Both the position numbers and the translations under genes were made by a program. A stretch of 13,016 bases of DNA, from contig DVLN01000220.1 of the NCBI GenBank assembly GCA_018715465.1, positions 1 to 13,016 of the forward strand, given 5' to 3'. Below, in pieces: positions 1-7,550 of the stretch. The notes below the pieces were generated by a model, which saw nothing but the letters and a program-made list of their open reading frames with translations, searched no databases and was not told where the DNA came from. The DNA is from Candidatus Faecivivens stercorigallinarum (lineage in GTDB: Bacteria; Bacillota; Clostridia; Oscillospirales; Ruminococcaceae). Each line of letters begins with the position of its first letter. Within the stretch, counting starts at the first letter, position 1.

Positions 1-217
1 ATCGGCGACAACTGAATACATAGTCCTATTCATGATCCGATGCATAAAACGGCTAATTCATTAAAATTCATTTCACACCACATTTGGCCTGTTATCTTTT
101 CCAGATATTTATTTAACGGAAAAGAAGAATACTGGTAAAGTTTTATTATGATTATATACTATCCTATTTTGACGGACATGTCAACCACTTTTTTCAAAAA
201 CGGATATTCATGCACTT
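1..217. other. AT-rich intergenic region at left edge
   Basis: No convincing complete gene lies here. The stretch follows the stop codon of the Ca2+-ATPase and is much more AT-rich than the coding DNA. It carries a minus-strand promoter candidate (151-184) that points out of the window. A minus-strand reading frame opening at an ATG at 31-33 runs off the edge for 11 codons (MNRTMYSVVAD) and could be the start of the next gene, but it has no good ribosome binding site. No U-tailed hairpin is visible after the ATPase stop, so readthrough from that gene is possible. Confidence 0.4.
151..184 (-). promoter_or_regulatory. candidate sigma-A promoter for a gene left of the window
   Basis: On the minus strand a perfect TTGACA -35 (179-184) is followed after 17 bp by TAGTAT (156-161), which matches 4 of 6 consensus bases. 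A perfect TATAAT (151-156) lies 5 bp further on but is too far from this -35 (22 bp). The -35 sits in an imperfect inverted repeat, TTGAC-N6-GTCAA (169-184), which could be an operator. The gene it would serve is not in the window. Confidence 0.4.
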
Positions 218-2878
218 CTATCCTGCCTTATCCATACCAGCTGCCGCCATCGGGACCGACACATCCGGTTCCCTGCGGGAAGAAAACAGCAGATCGGTCA
301 CTCCCGAAAGAACCGGGGCAAACAGCACGCTGCCCAGAATAAACAGCATATCTTCCAGCCCCAGCGGTACCGTCTCCAGCACCGCTGCAAGCGGCGGAAA
401 CCATACCGACATCGCCATCACTGCAACCGATACACATACCGCCCCGATCAGCCGGATGTTGCCCAATGGGTTCATCTTCCAGATACTGACCCGCTCACTC
501 CGGCACTCAAAAACATGGAACAGCTGACAGGAAACCAGTGTGACAAATGCCGCTGTCCGCGCAGTCGCCAAATCTGTCCCAAGGAAATGGCTGAAAACAA
601 ACAGGGTCGTCAATCCGATCAGACATCCCCGGAACAGGATTTTTCCCAACAGCCCTCCGGCAAAGATACTCTCCCCTGCATTTCTGGGTGGGCGGTCCAT
701 CAGTCCTTTTTCGGCCGGTTCCAACCCCAGTGCAATGGCAGGCAATCCATCGGTCACCAGATTGACGATCAGAATGTGTATCGGCATCAAAACAACCGGC
801 ATTCCCATCATGATCCCCAGAAACATCGTCAGTACTTCACCGATGTTGCAGGAAAGCAGGTAACGGATAAATCCCCGGATATTCTGGTAAATCGCCCGCC
901 CTTCTTCGACAGCTGCAACCAGTGTCGCGAAGTTGTCGTCCATCAGTACCAGATCGGACGCCTCCCGGGTCACATCCGTTCCGCCAAGTCCCATCGACAC
1001 ACCGATATCCGCTTCCCGGACAGCCGGTGCGTCGTTGACACCATCCCCTGTCATTGCGGTGATATGCCCTGCCGCGCGCAGGGCGCGGACGATCATCAGC
1101 TTATGACGAGGGGAGACACGGGCAAAAACCGTCGTTTTCATGATCGCACGAAGACGCTCTTCCTCGCTCAGCCGGTCCAGCTCCGCACCGGTCAGAATCC
1201 CGTCCCCTTCATGCCAGATGCCGGTCTGTGCAGCGATTGCGCGGGCAGTCAGCTGATGGTCACCAGTGATCATCACCGGACGGATTCCAGCCTTACGGCA
1301 GAGCCGCACCGCCTCCCGTACCTCTTTTCTGGGCGGGTCAATCATTCCAGCCAAACCGAGAAAGGTCATCCCCTGCTCTGCATTCTCTCCTGCCGATTCT
1401 CCGTCCGGCAGGGACCGAATAGCTGCTGCAAGCACCCGCAGGCCGGACGCCGCCATCTTTTCGGTTGCAGTGGTGATCTCCCGGCGCAGTTTCTGGTCAA
1501 GCGCCACGACCTGACCACCCATCTGGATATGACTGCACCGGGGCAGCAGACAATCACAGCCGCCTTTGCAAAACAGCAGCCGTTCTCCGCCCGCCCTGAC
1601 GATAACCGACATCCGTTTACGGATGGAATCAAACGGAACTTCCCCGACGCGGCGATATTCCTCCGCCAGTGTCCGCCGCAGCAATCCTACCCCTGCCGCT
1701 GCTGTGCAAAGGGCTGTTTCGGTCGGGTCGCCGGTATAGCTGCCATCCTTTCCCTCGATGACATCGCTGCAAAGTGAGAATACCGTCAGTGCCAGCTTCC
1801 CCGCCGGATCTTTCAGCGGATCATCCGGTTTCCCATGATGGGAAAAACCGGTGCCGCCTTCACCTGATTCCCAGAAATCACCCGAAAGCCACAGCGCGCT
1901 GACTGTCATCCGGTTGGTGGTCAGCGTACCGGTCTTGTCGGTACAGATCACATCCGCACATCCAAGCGTCTCCACCGCCGACAGCTTGCGCAGCAGTGCG
2001 TTACGGGAGACCATCCGCCGCACCGCCAGCGCCAGGCTGATTGTAACAATCGCGGGAAGACCTTCGGGGACCGCCGCGACTGCCAAGCTGATACCGGTCA
2101 TCAGCATATTGCGCAGATCTTCTCCCCGCAGCACCCCTGCGGCCGAAACCAGCGCACAGATCACCAGGCAGCCGATCGCAATATATTTGCCCAGCTGGTC
2201 CAGCTTCTTTTGCAGCGGCGTCTGTTCGTCGGGGATTTCTGCCAGCATCCCGGCAATTCTCCCCATCTGGGTGGACATCCCAATCGCACAGACCCGCGCC
2301 ATCCCAGACCCTGCGACCGCCGTTGTCCCCATATAGACCATATCCTTGCGGTCGGGCAGGTTCTCGGGCGGTGTGCTCCCCTGAAACGCAATCTTGCCGC
2401 AGGCGACCGATTCCCCGGTCAGCATCGACTCATCCGCCGCCAGTCCCGCCGATTCGAGTACCACCGCGTCAGCCGGAATCCGGTCACCCGCCTCCAGCTG
2501 GATGATATCATCCGGCACCAGTTCTGTTGCGGCAATCGCGGTCAGCTCCCCGTCCCGCCAGACACGCGCTTTGGGTGCGGCCATTCCCCGAAGCGCATCC
2601 AGCGTCTTTTCCGCTCTGTACTCCTGTACAAAGCTCATCACGCCGTTTAAGAATACGATGACGGCAATTGTCAGCGCTTCCGCGTATTCACCTGTCAGAA
2701 CGCTGATTACCGTTCCTCCCAGCAGCACCAACGTCAGAAAATCCTTAAACTGGCTGACAAAAACGGCAAAGGGGTGCACCTTTTTTCCCTCGGCCAGCCG
2801 GTTTTCGCCATATTGCTTCTGCCTCTCAGCGACCTCCCGGCCGGTCAGTCCGCCGGGCTGTTCCATCATCCGACTCAT
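218..2878 (-). CDS. P2A-type calcium-transporting ATPase
   Basis: This is a cation-pumping P-type ATPase of 886 residues, the usual length for bacterial SERCA/PMR1-like pumps. It most likely exports Ca2+ across the cytoplasmic membrane. Visible in order: an N-terminal cation-ATPase domain; the actuator motif TGES (154-157); PEGLPA in helix M4 (271-276, E272); the phosphorylation motif DKTGT (D314); GDPTETAL in the nucleotide-binding domain (about 384); TGDGVNDAP (610-618); and ion ligands N678 and E681 in M5 and N706, T709 and D710 in M6. The residue matching SERCA E908 in M8 is Q785, which suggests a one-site pump as in PMR1 and LMCA1. The ATG at 2876-2878 has GGGAG only 3 to 4 bases upstream; ATGs at codons 4 and 5 are possible alternatives. 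A strong terminator separates it from the SDR gene upstream, so it is probably transcribed on its own. Mn2+ transport cannot be excluded. Confidence 0.95.
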   Translation of the reverse strand: MSRMMEQPGGLTGREVAERQKQYGENRLAEGKKVHPFAVFVSQFKDFLTLVLLGGTVISVLTGEYAEALTIAVIVFLNGVMSFVQEYRAEKTLDALRGMAAPKARVWRDGELTAIAATELVPDDIIQLEAGDRIPADAVVLESAGLAADESMLTGESVACGKIAFQGSTPPENLPDRKDMVYMGTTAVAGSGMARVCAIGMSTQMGRIAGMLAEIPDEQTPLQKKLDQLGKYIAIGCLVICALVSAAGVLRGEDLRNMLMTGISLAVAAVPEGLPAIVTISLALAVRRMVSRNALLRKLSAVETLGCADVICTDKTGTLTTNRMTVSALWLSGDFWESGEGGTGFSHHGKPDDPLKDPAGKLALTVFSLCSDVIEGKDGSYTGDPTETALCTAAAGVGLLRRTLAEEYRRVGEVPFDSIRKRMSVIVRAGGERLLFCKGGCDCLLPRCSHIQMGGQVVALDQKLRREITTATEKMAASGLRVLAAAIRSLPDGESAGENAEQGMTFLGLAGMIDPPRKEVREAVRLCRKAGIRPVMITGDHQLTARAIAAQTGIWHEGDGILTGAELDRLSEEERLRAIMKTTVFARVSPRHKLMIVRALRAAGHITAMTGDGVNDAPAVREADIGVSMGLGGTDVTREASDLVLMDDNFATLVAAVEEGRAIYQNIRGFIRYLLSCNIGEVLTMFLGIMMGMPVVLMPIHILIVNLVTDGLPAIALGLEPAEKGLMDRPPRNAGESIFAGGLLGKILFRGCLIGLTTLFVFSHFLGTDLATARTAAFVTLVSCQLFHVFECRSERVSIWKMNPLGNIRLIGAVCVSVAVMAMSVWFPPLAAVLETVPLGLEDMLFILGSVLFAPVLSGVTDLLFSSRREPDVSVPMAAAGMDKAG

Positions 2879-2932
2879 TGTCTCCCACCATCCTTCCGCT
2901 ATCCCATGTGTATGCCGGCCGGACGGGGTTTA

Positions 2933-2962
2933 GATATCCAAAGTTGCAAAATCTCCTGTCAA
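2933..2962 (-). promoter_or_regulatory. candidate promoter of the Ca2+-ATPase gene
   Basis: A perfect TTGACA (2957-2962, minus strand) lies just past the upstream terminator. The best -10 is weak: GATATC at 2933-2938 with an 18-bp spacer. The -35 is inside a short palindrome, CCTGT-TG-ACAGG (2955-2966), a possible operator. The position, between terminator and start codon, is the main support. Confidence 0.35.
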
Positions 2963-2968
2963 CAGGGC

Positions 2969-3009
2969 AAAAAAAACATCCTGTACAGCGGTTTTCCACC
3001 GTACAGGAT
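2969..3009 (-). terminator. strong rho-independent terminator
   Basis: On the minus strand a 14-bp stem (2996-3009 pairing with 2978-2991, two G-U pairs) closes an AAAA tetraloop and is followed by G and eight T (2969-2976). It ends transcripts arriving from the ilv/SDR operon and insulates the ATPase gene. Confidence 0.9.
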
Positions 3010-3261
3010 ATAATACTGTCAATAAAGTCAATCGCTTGTCCTTTCTCTCCGCCATTGCCCTGCTCCGCATGGGCAACGGCTACGTGGTAGGAAGAAGTTG
3101 CGCGCTTACGCGCGCCCAGGGCTGCCGCCCTGGACCTATTTTTTCTTAAAACAACAACCCCGTACAACCTGCCCGGCGCGTTCGCTATGGCTGTTATTTT
3201 CGCAACCGAGCGAATCGGAACGTGAGCGACCGACGCGAACTAGGCCGCGGGGGCTCCCCGC
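3010..3261. repeat. palindrome-rich non-coding region after the SDR gene
   Basis: No gene is supported in these roughly 250 bp. They contain a run of hairpins: GCCATTGCCC/GGGCAACGGC with one mismatch and a 10-nt loop (3051-3080); GCGCGC-TTAC-GCGCGC (3100-3115); CCAGGGC-TGCC-GCCCTGG (3116-3133), followed on the plus strand by six T; and a two-copy GAGCGA stretch framed by TTCGC/GCGAA near 3200-3238. A further palindrome, CTAGGC/GCCTAG with inner GGGG/CCCC (3240-3265), overlaps the SDR stop codon. The cluster resembles an interspersed intergenic palindromic element, but with only one copy in view this is inference. Confidence 0.5.
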
Positions 3262-3999
3262 CTAGATGACCAGGCCGCCGTTGACTGCCAGCACCTGGCC
3301 GGTGATAAACCCGGCCTGGTCGGAAGCAAGATAATACAGCGCCTCCGCCACATCTTCGGTCCTGCCCAGCCGCATCAGCGGCGTCTCTTCTTTCAGCCCT
3401 TCCAGCGTCTGCTCATCCAGTTCCCGGTTCATCTCAGTCATAATCACACCGGGTGCCACGCAGTTGACCCGGATACCGGACGGCCCGAGTTCCTTGGCAA
3501 GCGCCTTGGTAAAGGCGATCACAGCCCCTTTTGCTGACGAGTAGGCGACCTCACAGGACGCGCCCACCTGCCCCCACATCGAGGATACATTCAGGATAAC
3601 CCCGCCTTCATGACGGCGGACCATCTCCCGCGCCGCCAGCTGGGAGCAGTAAAAGGTTCCCTTGACCGAGGTGTCAAAAACCGTGTCCCACTCGAGGATG
3701 CTGATGTCGGTAAACAGCCCGATGTTGGCGACCGCTGCGTTGTTGATCAACACATCCACCCGGCCAAATGCCCGGTGGGCCTCTTTAAACAGCTGTTCGA
3801 CCTGTCCATGGTCACAGACGTCGGCTGTCACGGCAATCGCCGAACCGGGACGGACCGCGTTATATTCTGCCGCCGCCCGACGGATACGCTCAGGATGGCG
3901 GGCATTGAGGACAACATTGTCCCCCTTCTCCCAGAACAGACGGGCGGTCTGTTCACCGATGCCGCGGCCTGAACCGGTAATCAGAACGGTGCGGCTCAT
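3262..3999 (-). CDS. SDR-family oxidoreductase, possibly EF-P 5-aminopentanone reductase-like
   Basis: A classical short-chain dehydrogenase/reductase of 245 residues, the normal length, with an NAD(P)-binding Rossmann fold. It has TGxxxGIG (8-15), NNA (86-88) and the catalytic S140, Y153 and K157 (YSSAK). The fourth residue of the usual catalytic tetrad, Asn in the NVKG-type motif, is Ser here (S111, SVKG). From memory, the stretch around S140 (WGQVGASCEVAY) and ELGPSGIRVNCVAPGVI resemble Firmicute proteins named EF-P 5-aminopentanone reductase (YmfI in Bacillus), which finishes the lysine modification of elongation factor P. A FabG-type 3-oxoacyl-ACP reductase is the alternative. The start codon overlaps the ilvA stop (ATGA), so translation is probably coupled to ilvA. 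It is the last gene of the ilv transcript; its TAG stop lies in a palindrome. Confidence 0.88.
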   Translation of the reverse strand: MSRTVLITGSGRGIGEQTARLFWEKGDNVVLNARHPERIRRAAAEYNAVRPGSAIAVTADVCDHGQVEQLFKEAHRAFGRVDVLINNAAVANIGLFTDISILEWDTVFDTSVKGTFYCSQLAAREMVRRHEGGVILNVSSMWGQVGASCEVAYSSAKGAVIAFTKALAKELGPSGIRVNCVAPGVIMTEMNRELDEQTLEGLKEETPLMRLGRTEDVAEALYYLASDQAGFITGQVLAVNGGLVI

Positions 4000-5195
4000 T
4001 TGGACACGATCTGATAGCCGCTCTGAGCAAGCAGCTGTTTAACTTCTTCCGCATGTGCCTTGTTTCTGGTCTCCATCTGAAGGCTGAGGAAGCAGGAATT
4101 GATATCCATATCAATATCGCTTCTGGTGTGGCGTACCGAGATGATATTTGCACCGGTCGAAGCGATGATGTCGCTGACATGGGTCAATTCGCCCGGTTTA
4201 TCTGCCAGCGCGATTGTCACATCCAGCAGCCGGCCTTCCATCAGCAGGCCTCTGGAGATAACGCGGGACAGGATGTTGACGTCGATATTGCCGCCCGAAA
4301 CGACACAGACAACCTTTTTGCCTTTCACGTCGATCTTGCCGAACATGCAGGCCGCGACCGAAACCGCTCCGGCGCCTTCCGAAACCATCTTCTGCTGCTC
4401 GATCATCGCGAGGATAGCCGTTGCGATCTCATCATCGGTGACGGTGACGATCTCATCGACATACTTTTCGCACAGCTGATAAGTCAGATCGCCCGGATGC
4501 TTGACTGCGATACCATCTGCAAAGGTAGACACGCTGTCCAGCGTCAGCTGCTCATGTTCCCGGATGGAATTGTACATCGAAGGAGCGCCTGCTGCCTGGA
4601 CACCGTATACCTTGACACGGGGATTCAGCGACTTGACTGCAAACGCCACGCCGGAAACCAGCCCGCCACCGCCGACCGGCACGACCACCGCGTCGACATC
4701 AGCCAGGTCGATCAGAATTTCCAGACCGATCGTTCCCTGACCGGCGATGACATCCTCATCGTCATACGGATGGATAAAGGTCTTGCCGGTCTCCTTCTGG
4801 ATTTCAACCGCACGGGCATATGCGTCATCATAAACGCCCTTGACCAGCACAACCTCGGCACCGTAGCTCTTAGTCGCCTCGACCTTGGAGATCGGCGCAC
4901 CGGCGGGAATGCAGATGGTCGCCTGGATACCGTTAGCTCTTGCTGCCAGCGCGACGCCCTGGGCATGGTTGCCGGCCGAACAGGCTATTACGCCAGCGTC
5001 CTTCTCCTGCTGCGACAGCTGAGACATCTTATAATAAGCGCCGCGGACCTTAAACGACCCGGTTACCTGCAAATTTTCCGGCTTTAGATAGAGCTCGCAT
5101 CCGGGGCAGAGTTTCGGCGCCGCGACCAGCTCGGTCGGATGCAGGACTTTTTTCAGGATAAAAGACGCCTGATAAACCTTATCGAGTGAAAACAT
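3996..5195 (-). CDS. ilvA: threonine ammonia-lyase (threonine dehydratase), medium form with one ACT domain
   Basis: A cytoplasmic PLP enzyme that deaminates threonine to 2-oxobutyrate, the committed step to isoleucine. Numbered from the start chosen here (399 residues): the PLP lysine is K49 in GSFKVRGA; SAGNHAQG is at 73-80; the glycine-rich phosphate loop GGGGLVSG is at 175-182; and a C-terminal ACT-like domain spans about 324-399 (DKPGEL, then GANIISV). A single C-terminal ACT domain and about 400 residues fit the medium-length form (ilvA_1Cterm type) rather than the longer two-domain IlvA. An in-frame ATG lies 6 bp upstream (5201), but the ribosome binding site GAAAGGG is 2 nt from that ATG and 8 nt from the ATG at 5195, so 5195 is preferred. 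The gene lies 93 bp after ilvN, and its stop overlaps the SDR start by 4 bp. The ACT domain suggests allosteric control; the effector is not visible. Confidence 0.95.
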   Translation of the reverse strand: MFSLDKVYQASFILKKVLHPTELVAAPKLCPGCELYLKPENLQVTGSFKVRGAYYKMSQLSQQEKDAGVIACSAGNHAQGVALAARANGIQATICIPAGAPISKVEATKSYGAEVVLVKGVYDDAYARAVEIQKETGKTFIHPYDDEDVIAGQGTIGLEILIDLADVDAVVVPVGGGGLVSGVAFAVKSLNPRVKVYGVQAAGAPSMYNSIREHEQLTLDSVSTFADGIAVKHPGDLTYQLCEKYVDEIVTVTDDEIATAILAMIEQQKMVSEGAGAVSVAACMFGKIDVKGKKVVCVVSGGNIDVNILSRVISRGLLMEGRLLDVTIALADKPGELTHVSDIIASTGANIISVRHTRSDIDMDINSCFLSLQMETRNKAHAEEVKQLLAQSGYQIVSK

Positions 5196-5288
5196 ATTCA
5201 TTTCCCTTTCTCATTCTGAAATCTCACCCTCGGGTTGTTCAAAAGGACGGCTCGGGGGAATCCATATTCATTGACAGCTGTCGAATTT

Positions 5289-5768
5289 TCAGGAAACCGT
5301 CATCGCCATCGCGCCGGTGCGGATCATCTCCAGCACGCCAAACGGTTTCAGCATCTCGACAAACGAATTCAGCTGCCGTACATCGCCTGACAGCTCCAGC
5401 GCCATTGCATCCTGTCCGACCTGCAAAACGCTTGCATGGAAAGCGTTGGCAATCGCGATCAACTGAGCGCCGCTCTCCTCGTTCTTTTTGACCTTGATCA
5501 TCATATGTTCCCGCAAAATGACCTTGTCCGCATCCAGAATCTCAACCGACACAACATCATACAGCTTGTCCAGCTGCTTTTCGACCTGCCGCGCGATCCG
5601 GTTGTCGCCCCGCACGACGATAAAGATCTGAGAAACCTCCGGGTTCAGATTTTGGGCCGCGACAATGCTTTGGATATTGAAGAAACGGCGGCTGAACAGC
5701 GCGCAGACACGCTGCAGAAGGCCAGGGCAGTTGTGGGCGGTAACCTTTACCAGAATATCTTTTTCCAT
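5289..5768 (-). CDS. ilvN: acetolactate synthase small (regulatory) subunit
   Basis: The regulatory subunit of acetohydroxyacid synthase, 159 residues and full length for the IlvN/IlvH family. An N-terminal ACT domain (about 4-76) contains HNCPGLLQRV and FSRRFFNI; the C-terminal half (about 80-159) is the ALS small-subunit C domain. N13, G16 and N31 line up with E. coli IlvH N11, G14 and N29, residues known to matter for valine binding, so feedback inhibition by valine is probably kept (inference). It starts 12 bp after the ilvB stop with GGAGG seven to eight bases before the ATG, which suits stoichiometric co-expression with the catalytic subunit. The symbol ilvH would be equally valid. Confidence 0.95.
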   Translation of the reverse strand: MEKDILVKVTAHNCPGLLQRVCALFSRRFFNIQSIVAAQNLNPEVSQIFIVVRGDNRIARQVEKQLDKLYDVVSVEILDADKVILREHMMIKVKKNEESGAQLIAIANAFHASVLQVGQDAMALELSGDVRQLNSFVEMLKPFGVLEMIRTGAMAMTVS

Positions 5769-5780
5769 CTTGTTCCCTCC

Positions 5781-7448
5781 TCAAATGGACAGCATCGGTT
5801 CTTCGACGGATTTTCCGCCCGGAACCATCGGCAGCACGTTGATATCCTTGTCGATCAGGCAGTTGACCAGCACAGGTTCGCCTGCCGCAATCGCTGCCTC
5901 CAATACAGGACGGATATCTTCCCGTTTCGCAATGGTCATCGCCTTGACTCCGAAGCCCTGTGCAAGCAGTTCATAGTTGGTCTTTTTCTCCAATGTCGTC
6001 TGGGAGAAGCGCTTGCCGTAAAACAGTCGCTGCCACTGGCGCACCATACCAAGTACGCCGTTGTTGAAAATCAGCTCGATCACCGGAATATTGTACCGGG
6101 CGGCAGTCGCCAGCTCGTTGCAGTTCATATGGAAAGACCCGTCGCCTGCTGCATTGACAACGATGTTGTCCGGGTTGCCCAGCTGGGCGCCAAGTGCAGC
6201 TCCCAGGCCAAAGCCCATCGTTCCCAGACCACCGGAAGTGATCATCTGACGGGGATGACGGAAGGTGAAGTACTGGGCCGCCCACATCTGATGCTGTCCG
6301 ACTTCGGTCGAGATCAGCGCTTCGCCGCCGGTCAGATCATACAATGTTTCAAAGACTTCCTTGGGGGTGACGCCGTCCTCGGTCATCGGCTGCTGAACCA
6401 GCGGGAACTCGGTCTTCCAGGCACCTACCTGTCCCATCCAGGCTGCATGGTGCATATCGGGGAGTGCTTCGCACAATGCCGAAAGAATCGCTTTTGCGTC
6501 CCCTTTCAGGCGGATATTAACCTCTACGTTCTTATTGAATTCCGCCGGGTCAATGTCGATCTGCAAAATTTTGCAGTTTTTGCCGAATGTCCCGGTATCA
6601 CAGGTAACACGGTCAGAAAACCGGGTGCCGACCGCGATCAATAAGTCACAATCACGGATGCAGTTAGACGCAGTCTTGGTTCCATGCATGCCCAGCATCC
6701 CGATATACCGTTCGCTGCGCTGGTCGAAACCGCCCTGGCACATCAGCGAACAGGAGACCGGCGCGTCCACCTTTTCAACGAACTGTGCCAGTTCTTCCGC
6801 CGCTTCCGCACCAATTACACCGCCGCCGGCATAGATAAACGGGCGTTCACTCGCCTTAATCATCTCAACCGCTTTTAAGAACCATCCGTGATCCGGCATC
6901 GGCGGCTGTTCAATCGGAGCAGGCTGAACAGGTGTATATTCACAGCTCTGTGCGGTGATGTCCTTCGGTACGTCGATCAGAACCGGACCTTTGCGTCCGG
7001 TCTGGGCGATACGGAATGCCTCTCGGATGATTCCAGCGAGGTCTTCAACCCGGCGAACCAGAAAGTTATGCTTGGTGATCGGCATTGTCACGCCGGTAAT
7101 GTCCACCTCCTGGAAAGAGTCCAGGCCCAGCTGAGGGCTGGTGACGTTGCCGGTGATCGCAACAACCGGGACCGAATCCATATACGCAGTCGCAATACCG
7201 GTCACCAGGTTGGTTGCGCCGGGACCGCTGGTCGCGAGGCAGACCCCAACCCGTCCGGTTGAACGGGCATATCCGTCGGCGGCATGGGCCGCGCCCTGCT
7301 CATGGGAGGTCAGCACGTGGCGAATCTCCGGGCATTTATACAAAGCATCATAAATATTCAGCACTGCGCCGCCCGGATAACCGAAAATGGTATCCACCTT
7401 CTGTTCCAGAAGGCACTGTAAAATAATTTCTGAACCTGTCAACAGCAT
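5781..7448 (-). CDS. ilvB: acetolactate synthase large (catalytic) subunit
   Basis: The ThDP-dependent catalytic subunit of acetohydroxyacid synthase, 555 residues and full length. It makes acetolactate from two pyruvates (valine/leucine branch) or acetohydroxybutyrate from pyruvate and 2-oxobutyrate (isoleucine branch). Visible: GYPGG (23-27); catalytic glutamate E50 in HEQGAAHAADGYAR; SGPGATN (74-80); the FAD-binding middle domain; GQHQMWAAQYF (about 384-394); and the ThDP/Mg motif from GDGSFHMN (435-442) to NN (462-463), followed by QWQ with W472 at the position known for AHAS herbicide resistance. AAAGGA precedes the ATG by about 10 bases. It is the first gene after the T-box leader and is followed by ilvN, then ilvA, which supplies its 2-oxobutyrate. 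The catabolic AlsS type is unlikely because a regulatory subunit gene follows directly. Confidence 0.97.
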   Translation of the reverse strand: MLLTGSEIILQCLLEQKVDTIFGYPGGAVLNIYDALYKCPEIRHVLTSHEQGAAHAADGYARSTGRVGVCLATSGPGATNLVTGIATAYMDSVPVVAITGNVTSPQLGLDSFQEVDITGVTMPITKHNFLVRRVEDLAGIIREAFRIAQTGRKGPVLIDVPKDITAQSCEYTPVQPAPIEQPPMPDHGWFLKAVEMIKASERPFIYAGGGVIGAEAAEELAQFVEKVDAPVSCSLMCQGGFDQRSERYIGMLGMHGTKTASNCIRDCDLLIAVGTRFSDRVTCDTGTFGKNCKILQIDIDPAEFNKNVEVNIRLKGDAKAILSALCEALPDMHHAAWMGQVGAWKTEFPLVQQPMTEDGVTPKEVFETLYDLTGGEALISTEVGQHQMWAAQYFTFRHPRQMITSGGLGTMGFGLGAALGAQLGNPDNIVVNAAGDGSFHMNCNELATAARYNIPVIELIFNNGVLGMVRQWQRLFYGKRFSQTTLEKKTNYELLAQGFGVKAMTIAKREDIRPVLEAAIAAGEPVLVNCLIDKDINVLPMVPGGKSVEEPMLSI

Positions 7449-7508
7449 CTGTCCAACATCCTTTCTCTGCGGTAAACTCCTTAAAACCGCGACTGGGTAT
7501 CTTTAACG

Positions 7509-7550
7509 AAAATAAAAAGACTTTCATCTCCTTATTCAAAGAGATGAAAG
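7509..7550 (-). terminator. T-box regulated intrinsic terminator
   Basis: CTTTCATCTC (7541-7550) pairs perfectly with GAGATGAAAG (7521-7530) around a 10-nt loop, followed by TCTTTTTATTTT (7509-7520). Its 5' arm is sequestered when the antiterminator forms, so it should act when the cognate tRNA is charged. Confidence 0.93.

Noticed and set aside
515..1777. Plus-strand open frame of 420 codons
   Set aside because: Antisense shadow of the Ca2+-ATPase, whose motifs are all intact; the product is rich in Arg, His, Gln and Cys with no domain.
3009..3014. Plus-strand TATAAT as a divergent promoter
   Set aside because: It overlaps the edge of the terminator stem, has no -35 at 16 to 18 bp and no gene follows.
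3116..3144. Plus-strand hairpin with six T, terminator-like
   Set aside because: No plus-strand gene precedes it, and the T run starts five bases after the stem; treated as part of the palindrome cluster.
2826..3167. Minus-strand open frame of 113 codons across the palindrome region
   Set aside because: It runs through a strong terminator and several hairpins, overlaps the ATPase start and lacks a ribosome binding site.
5273..5282. Perfect palindrome GACAGCTGTC between ilvN and ilvA
   Set aside because: Ten bases only, no promoter elements around it and inside an operon; not enough to call a site.
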